Assembly: GCA_020636325.1 (NCBI GenBank)
Contig: JACJYC010000020.1
Coordinates: 44,054-108,053, forward strand
DNA length: 64,000 bases
Reading direction: 5' to 3'
Origin: Lewinellaceae bacterium
GTDB taxonomy: Bacteria > Bacteroidota > Bacteroidia > Chitinophagales > Saprospiraceae
Shown here one piece after another: positions 61,186 through 64,000 of the stretch. Both the position numbers and the translations under genes were made by a program. The notes below the pieces were generated by a model that was not told the DNA's origin, ran no database searches, and saw nothing but the letters and a program-made list of their open reading frames with translations. Every line of letters starts with the position of its first letter. Position 1 is the stretch's first letter.

Positions 61186-61642
61186 TGAATTTCTGCGTCA
61201 GTTTTTCCTTTATCCGGTGGATTTTAACCCGGACGTTCGCATGGCTCAAACCCGTGATCTCGGCAATTTTTTCCTGAGGAATATCTTCCAGGAAAAGGCC
61301 GATGATGATCCTATCCAGTTCGGGTAGTTCCGAGATGCAATTGCGGAGAAAAAGGTGTTGTTGTTGCGCAACATCCGTTGTTTCAACATCAGGCAACCGG
61401 GCAGGCAGCGGGGCTTTTTGCATTCGGGCATCCCGCTGGATCTGTCGCAGGCATTTGTTGCAGGCGATCCGGTAGATCCAGGTCCCGATATCGGACTTAT
61501 GCCGAAAGGTGTGCAGGTTTTGCCAGACGGCAATAAAGGTTTCCTGGGTCAGGTCATGCGCCTGTTCAACGTCATTGAGGTAGCTCAGGCAAACCCTGAA
61601 AATTTTGGGTGAATATTCGCTGTAGAGGTTATCAAAATCCAT
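61166..61642 (-). CDS. ECF-type RNA polymerase sigma factor
   Basis: Encodes 158 residues from the ATG at 61642. Region 2 shows YSPKIFRVCLSYLNDVEQAHDLTQETFIAVWQNL (about residues 11-45). The -10 recognition segment is IGTWIYRIACNKCL. Region 4 carries GLFLEDIPQEKIAEITGLSHANVRVKIHRIKEKL, the helix-turn-helix for the -35/-33 element. It is the first gene of a three-gene overlapping unit with two membrane proteins. Likely controlled by the adjacent membrane protein. Confidence 0.92.
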   Translation of the reverse strand: MDFDNLYSEYSPKIFRVCLSYLNDVEQAHDLTQETFIAVWQNLHTFRHKSDIGTWIYRIACNKCLRQIQRDARMQKAPLPARLPDVETTDVAQQQHLFLRNCISELPELDRIIIGLFLEDIPQEKIAEITGLSHANVRVKIHRIKEKLTQKFNDHGSF

Positions 61643-61734
61643 TTCCGGCTTCAAAGCGGTTGAAGGCTTTTATGGTTTAGATACGGGAAGTGCCGGAATG
61701 TTACAGATTGAGGCTAAATTCTTGGGTGAATAGG

Positions 61735-61900
61735 GTCGGTTTTATCCCTTTGGCTTCTCAATCCCTGCCTGCCGGTCACCGGCGGCCAAAGCCTATGGCG
61801 ACGGCGCGCAGGCAGGCCTGCGGGCTTCTCAATCCCTTTGGCTTCTCAATCCCTGCGGGCTTCTCAATCCCTTTGGCTTCTCAATCCCTGCGGGCTTAAG
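61735..61900. repeat. GGCTTCTCAATCCCT(T/G) satellite with large hairpin
   Basis: Units of GGCTTCTCAATCCCTTT or ...CCCTGCGG repeat six to seven times. They are interrupted at about 61766-61818 by a CCTGCCTGCC...GCAGGCAGG hairpin. The array lies between the sigma factor's 5' end and the 3' end of the DUF1573 gene. Confidence 0.8.
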
Positions 61901-61919
61901 AATCCTGGCCGGAATTTTG

Positions 61920-62663
61920 TCATTTCATCACCACAAAACACCGCGATTCCGGCTTGCGGTCCCCAATCTGGACATTGGCAATATAGGTGCCGGCCGGATA
62001 ATGACTGACATTGAACTCGACCGGTCCTTCAACAATGGGTATTTCCCGCCTGGCCATGACCTGGCCGAATTGGTTGTAAACGGCGATGACCGCCCGTTGA
62101 CCGATTGCCTCTTTTTCCATTTCCAATTTGAGGGTTTCGGCAGTCGGATTGGGTGAAATGACAAAGCAATCCGGGTTTTTCTCTACCTTTTCGAGACCAT
62201 TTTCTACAGGATTTGAAATATCATTTTCTTCTGAGGCGAGGACCTCCCCTTTCAGATAGAGGTAGGTTTGCGGCGGCTCCGTGTTGGCCGTGATGGTGAC
62301 CTTCTGATTGCGCTGTCCGATCTTGTTTTTTGAATTGAATTCCACCGTAATGGAAGCCGTTTCCCCCGGCCGGATGGGTTCACGGGGCCATTTCGGGACG
62401 GTGCACCCGCAGCTGCCCAACGCATTTGTCAGAACAAGCGGCTCCTGACCTGTATTGGTAAAGGTAAACACCTGGGTAACTTTGGTTCCTTCCACCACTT
62501 TTCCGAAATCGTAGACGGTTTCTTCAAATTTCAGGGTTGTAATTGGATTTTCTTCATTCGAAGGTTGAACCACCTCAACCCGGTCTTGCGCGGAGAGTGG
62601 AATCGCGAAAAGCGATGCTGTCGCAATCAGGATCCATACAAAGGCATTCATACTGGTTTTCAT
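61920..62663 (-). CDS. DUF1573 protein with T9SS sorting tail
   Basis: Encodes 247 residues. The signal peptide ends IPLSAQ. The DUF1573 immunoglobulin-like domain (about 45-145) includes VYDFGKVVEGTKVTQVFTFTN, GSCGCTVPKWP and the GETASITVEFNS strand. After a short linker the C-terminal ~75 residues begin ISPNPTAETLKLEM and end in RCFVVMK, a T9SS type A sorting domain. It should be a surface-exported small structural or binding protein. The downstream satellite starts 20 bp past its stop. Confidence 0.85.
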   Translation of the reverse strand: MKTSMNAFVWILIATASLFAIPLSAQDRVEVVQPSNEENPITTLKFEETVYDFGKVVEGTKVTQVFTFTNTGQEPLVLTNALGSCGCTVPKWPREPIRPGETASITVEFNSKNKIGQRNQKVTITANTEPPQTYLYLKGEVLASEENDISNPVENGLEKVEKNPDCFVISPNPTAETLKLEMEKEAIGQRAVIAVYNQFGQVMARREIPIVEGPVEFNVSHYPAGTYIANVQIGDRKPESRCFVVMK

Positions 62664-62782
62664 AATTTTATTTTGATAGGTTGAAGAATCTGGTGCTTAA
62701 GGTCAGATGCAATTTCAGGCCTAATAGTTGTAATGAAAATTGAAGAGGAATCGTTCCTGGAAAGCTGGCTTTAACATTCGGC

Positions 62783-63607
62783 TTACCGGTTCAATCCCAT
62801 CATAATGGCCCTTTCCACCGGATTTGCCGTTTGCTCCGGTTGTTCAATATCGAAGTCGATCCGGGTATGCAGGGGCGGCTGTGCCATGAATTTTGGGTTC
62901 TTTCCCCGATGGGGTTGCGCCGCGTGCACGATAAACGGATGGCAGAGATAAACCGTTCCGGCCTTTCCGGTGGCCAGGACTTCTTCGCATTCCGGCAAGG
63001 CATCGAGCTTTTGGGCCAGTTCCATAAAGGACAGTCCGTTTTCCCCTTCCGGCGCCAGGATTTTGGCCACGTCCAGGTGGGAACCGGCCTTGATGCGGGT
63101 CGGCGCGTCCGGTTCGGACACATCAGAAAACAGGAACAACATCAGCAGGGCCCGCCCTTTGGACCGGAAGTTGATCCGCCATTCGAAGTAATTATCGGGT
63201 TCTGCACCAGGGAAACTCGCATCGACATGCCACCCCGTATCGCCCGGCGGCTCATCGGAAGGGAAGCGGATGGGAAAGGAACCCAGCGTCTGTTTCGGTT
63301 GCCAGACGCCCGCCCCGACCAATTGATCAAAGGCGCCGTGGAGTTCCGGGGTATTCGCCGCCTGGCGGAAAGGTTCCAGGCCCAGTTCACCGATGCGAAT
63401 GACGGGTTTTGTCCAGGTACCGGGATCATGGGGGTCGCATTGGGTGGCTTTCCACAGGATGTTGCGGCAGGCTTCAGCGGTTTCTGCCGAAAAAGCACTT
63501 TCAAGCTTGACGTATCCCCTGATAATGAAGTGGTCTATCTGAGTTGGACTGAGCGGTTTCAATAGGTATGGATTTATAGATGCTGAAAGATCCGGCTTTC
63601 CAACCAA
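62783..63607 (-). CDS. Phytanoyl-CoA dioxygenase (PhyH) family oxygenase
   Basis: Encodes 274 residues if the TTG at 63607 is used; no ATG is available near the N-terminus, so the start is uncertain. The jelly-roll iron site shows GWHVDASFPG (His-x-Asp) and a distal His in CHPFIVHAAQPHRG, with Arg for 2-oxoglutarate nearby. Members are Fe(II)/2-oxoglutarate dioxygenases that hydroxylate small molecules. The substrate is unknown. The upstream region overlaps that of the divergent small membrane protein gene. Confidence 0.83.
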   Translation of the reverse strand: MVGKPDLSASINPYLLKPLSPTQIDHFIIRGYVKLESAFSAETAEACRNILWKATQCDPHDPGTWTKPVIRIGELGLEPFRQAANTPELHGAFDQLVGAGVWQPKQTLGSFPIRFPSDEPPGDTGWHVDASFPGAEPDNYFEWRINFRSKGRALLMLFLFSDVSEPDAPTRIKAGSHLDVAKILAPEGENGLSFMELAQKLDALPECEEVLATGKAGTVYLCHPFIVHAAQPHRGKNPKFMAQPPLHTRIDFDIEQPEQTANPVERAIMMGLNR

Positions 63608-63669
63608 AAAAGGAAGCCTATCGTTCCCCTAAGATCATTTTCTCTATATCTTCCGTCCAAAAATCGTTT

Positions 63670-63972
63670 ATGAACAAACTAACCAACTTCCTCACCCAGG
63701 AGGCCCTCAACCTCTCGGTCGGCTATCTGGCCGGGCTCATGGCCTCCAACCTCGTATCCCGTTTTTTTGTCAAACGAGGGCTGGTCAATCTATGGGGGTT
63801 GACGGCGCGCCGGGAGGCCTTGAAAAAGGACCAGTACGAATGGCTGATGTTCGTGGCATCCTATGTCATCGGCCTGGCGGTATTGCTGGCGGTACAGTAC
63901 GGCATGCGGCGGTTGCGGGGGCAGCGGACGGTGGAGGGGGTAGGGAGAGAGGGTGAGAGGGTGAGAGGGTGA
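63670..63972 (+). CDS. Small membrane protein whose C-terminus runs into a satellite
   Basis: Encodes 100 residues from the ATG at 63670. Two hydrophobic segments (ALNLSVGYLAGLMASNLVSRF and LMFVASYVIGLAVLLAVQYG) are separated by a basic loop. I recognise no family. The last residues GREGERVRG are encoded by GAGAGGGTGA repeats, and the stop TGA is itself part of the repeat unit. Confidence 0.65.
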   Translation: MNKLTNFLTQEALNLSVGYLAGLMASNLVSRFFVKRGLVNLWGLTARREALKKDQYEWLMFVASYVIGLAVLLAVQYGMRRLRGQRTVEGVGREGERVRG

Positions 63973-64000
63973 GAGGGTGAGAGGGTGAGAGAGTGAGAGG
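63935..64000 (+). repeat. GTGAGAGG satellite at the right edge
   Basis: Units of GTGAGAGG begin inside the preceding gene's last codons and continue to the end of the window, so the true length is unknown. Confidence 0.85.

Overview
The window comes from a Bacteroidota chromosome, most likely the Saprospiria/Lewinella-Haliscomenobacter side of the phylum. That placement is an inference. It rests on TAnnTTTG-type -7 promoter boxes, very weak Shine-Dalgarno signals, C-terminal type IX secretion (T9SS) sorting tails, a TamL-type Omp85 lipoprotein, LytS/LytTR regulators, and a sulfatase/heparinase/GH116/GH127 gene set. About 53 protein genes, one tRNA and one insertion sequence can be supported. 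There is no rRNA, CRISPR array, prophage or replication origin.

Layout. 1-6.3 kb: a small beta-barrel-like protein, an M91-like metallopeptidase whose N-terminus resembles the leaders of contractile-injection-system cargo, a CPBP protease, a TPR-like peptide, and a GSCFA + T9SS hydrolase pair. 6.3-9.6 kb: an M28/PDZ peptidase followed by 1.3 kb of gene-free DNA with hairpins, a repeated 29-bp element and satellites. 9.6-24.4 kb: fructosamine kinase/LytTR/LytS operon, then housekeeping genes (folE, fabD, yqgE-like, M23 peptidase, purM, nth, tamL, SpoU methyltransferase) and a secreted trypsin-like protease with dockerin-like repeats. 24.4-40.3 kb: a frameshifted DUF2231-cytochrome c-LRR gene, then a carbohydrate locus (GH116, two Gfo/Idh/MocA oxidoreductases, ChbG-like deacetylase, sulfatase, heparinase-like lyase, sugar isomerase, GH127), interrupted by a CobW GTPase. 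40.4-42.3 kb: tRNA-Lys and a gene-free ~700-bp tandem duplication rich in hairpins. 42.3-50.6 kb: dinB, a T9SS metalloprotease, STAS protein, clpC, infC-rpmI-rplT. 50.8-64 kb: di-haem peroxidase, an IS4-like element, ABC transporter, GH20-like hydrolase, methyltransferase, AAA/DUF234 ATPase, D-lactate dehydrogenase-like enzyme, an ECF sigma operon, DUF1573-T9SS protein, PhyH oxygenase and a small membrane protein.

The carbohydrate genes probably act together in the envelope. Sulfate and acetyl groups, uronic linkages and glucosyl/arabinosyl units would be removed outside the cytoplasm, and Tat-exported oxidoreductase/isomerase proteins would process the released sugars. No SusC/SusD pair lies in the window.

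The most unusual feature is the intergenic DNA. Many genes are followed, often within 20 bp of the stop codon, by short-unit satellites. These are usually in a fixed orientation to the gene, sometimes run into its last codons, and carry the same small hairpin modules inside unrelated satellites. An IS sits exactly between two opposed arrays of one such satellite.
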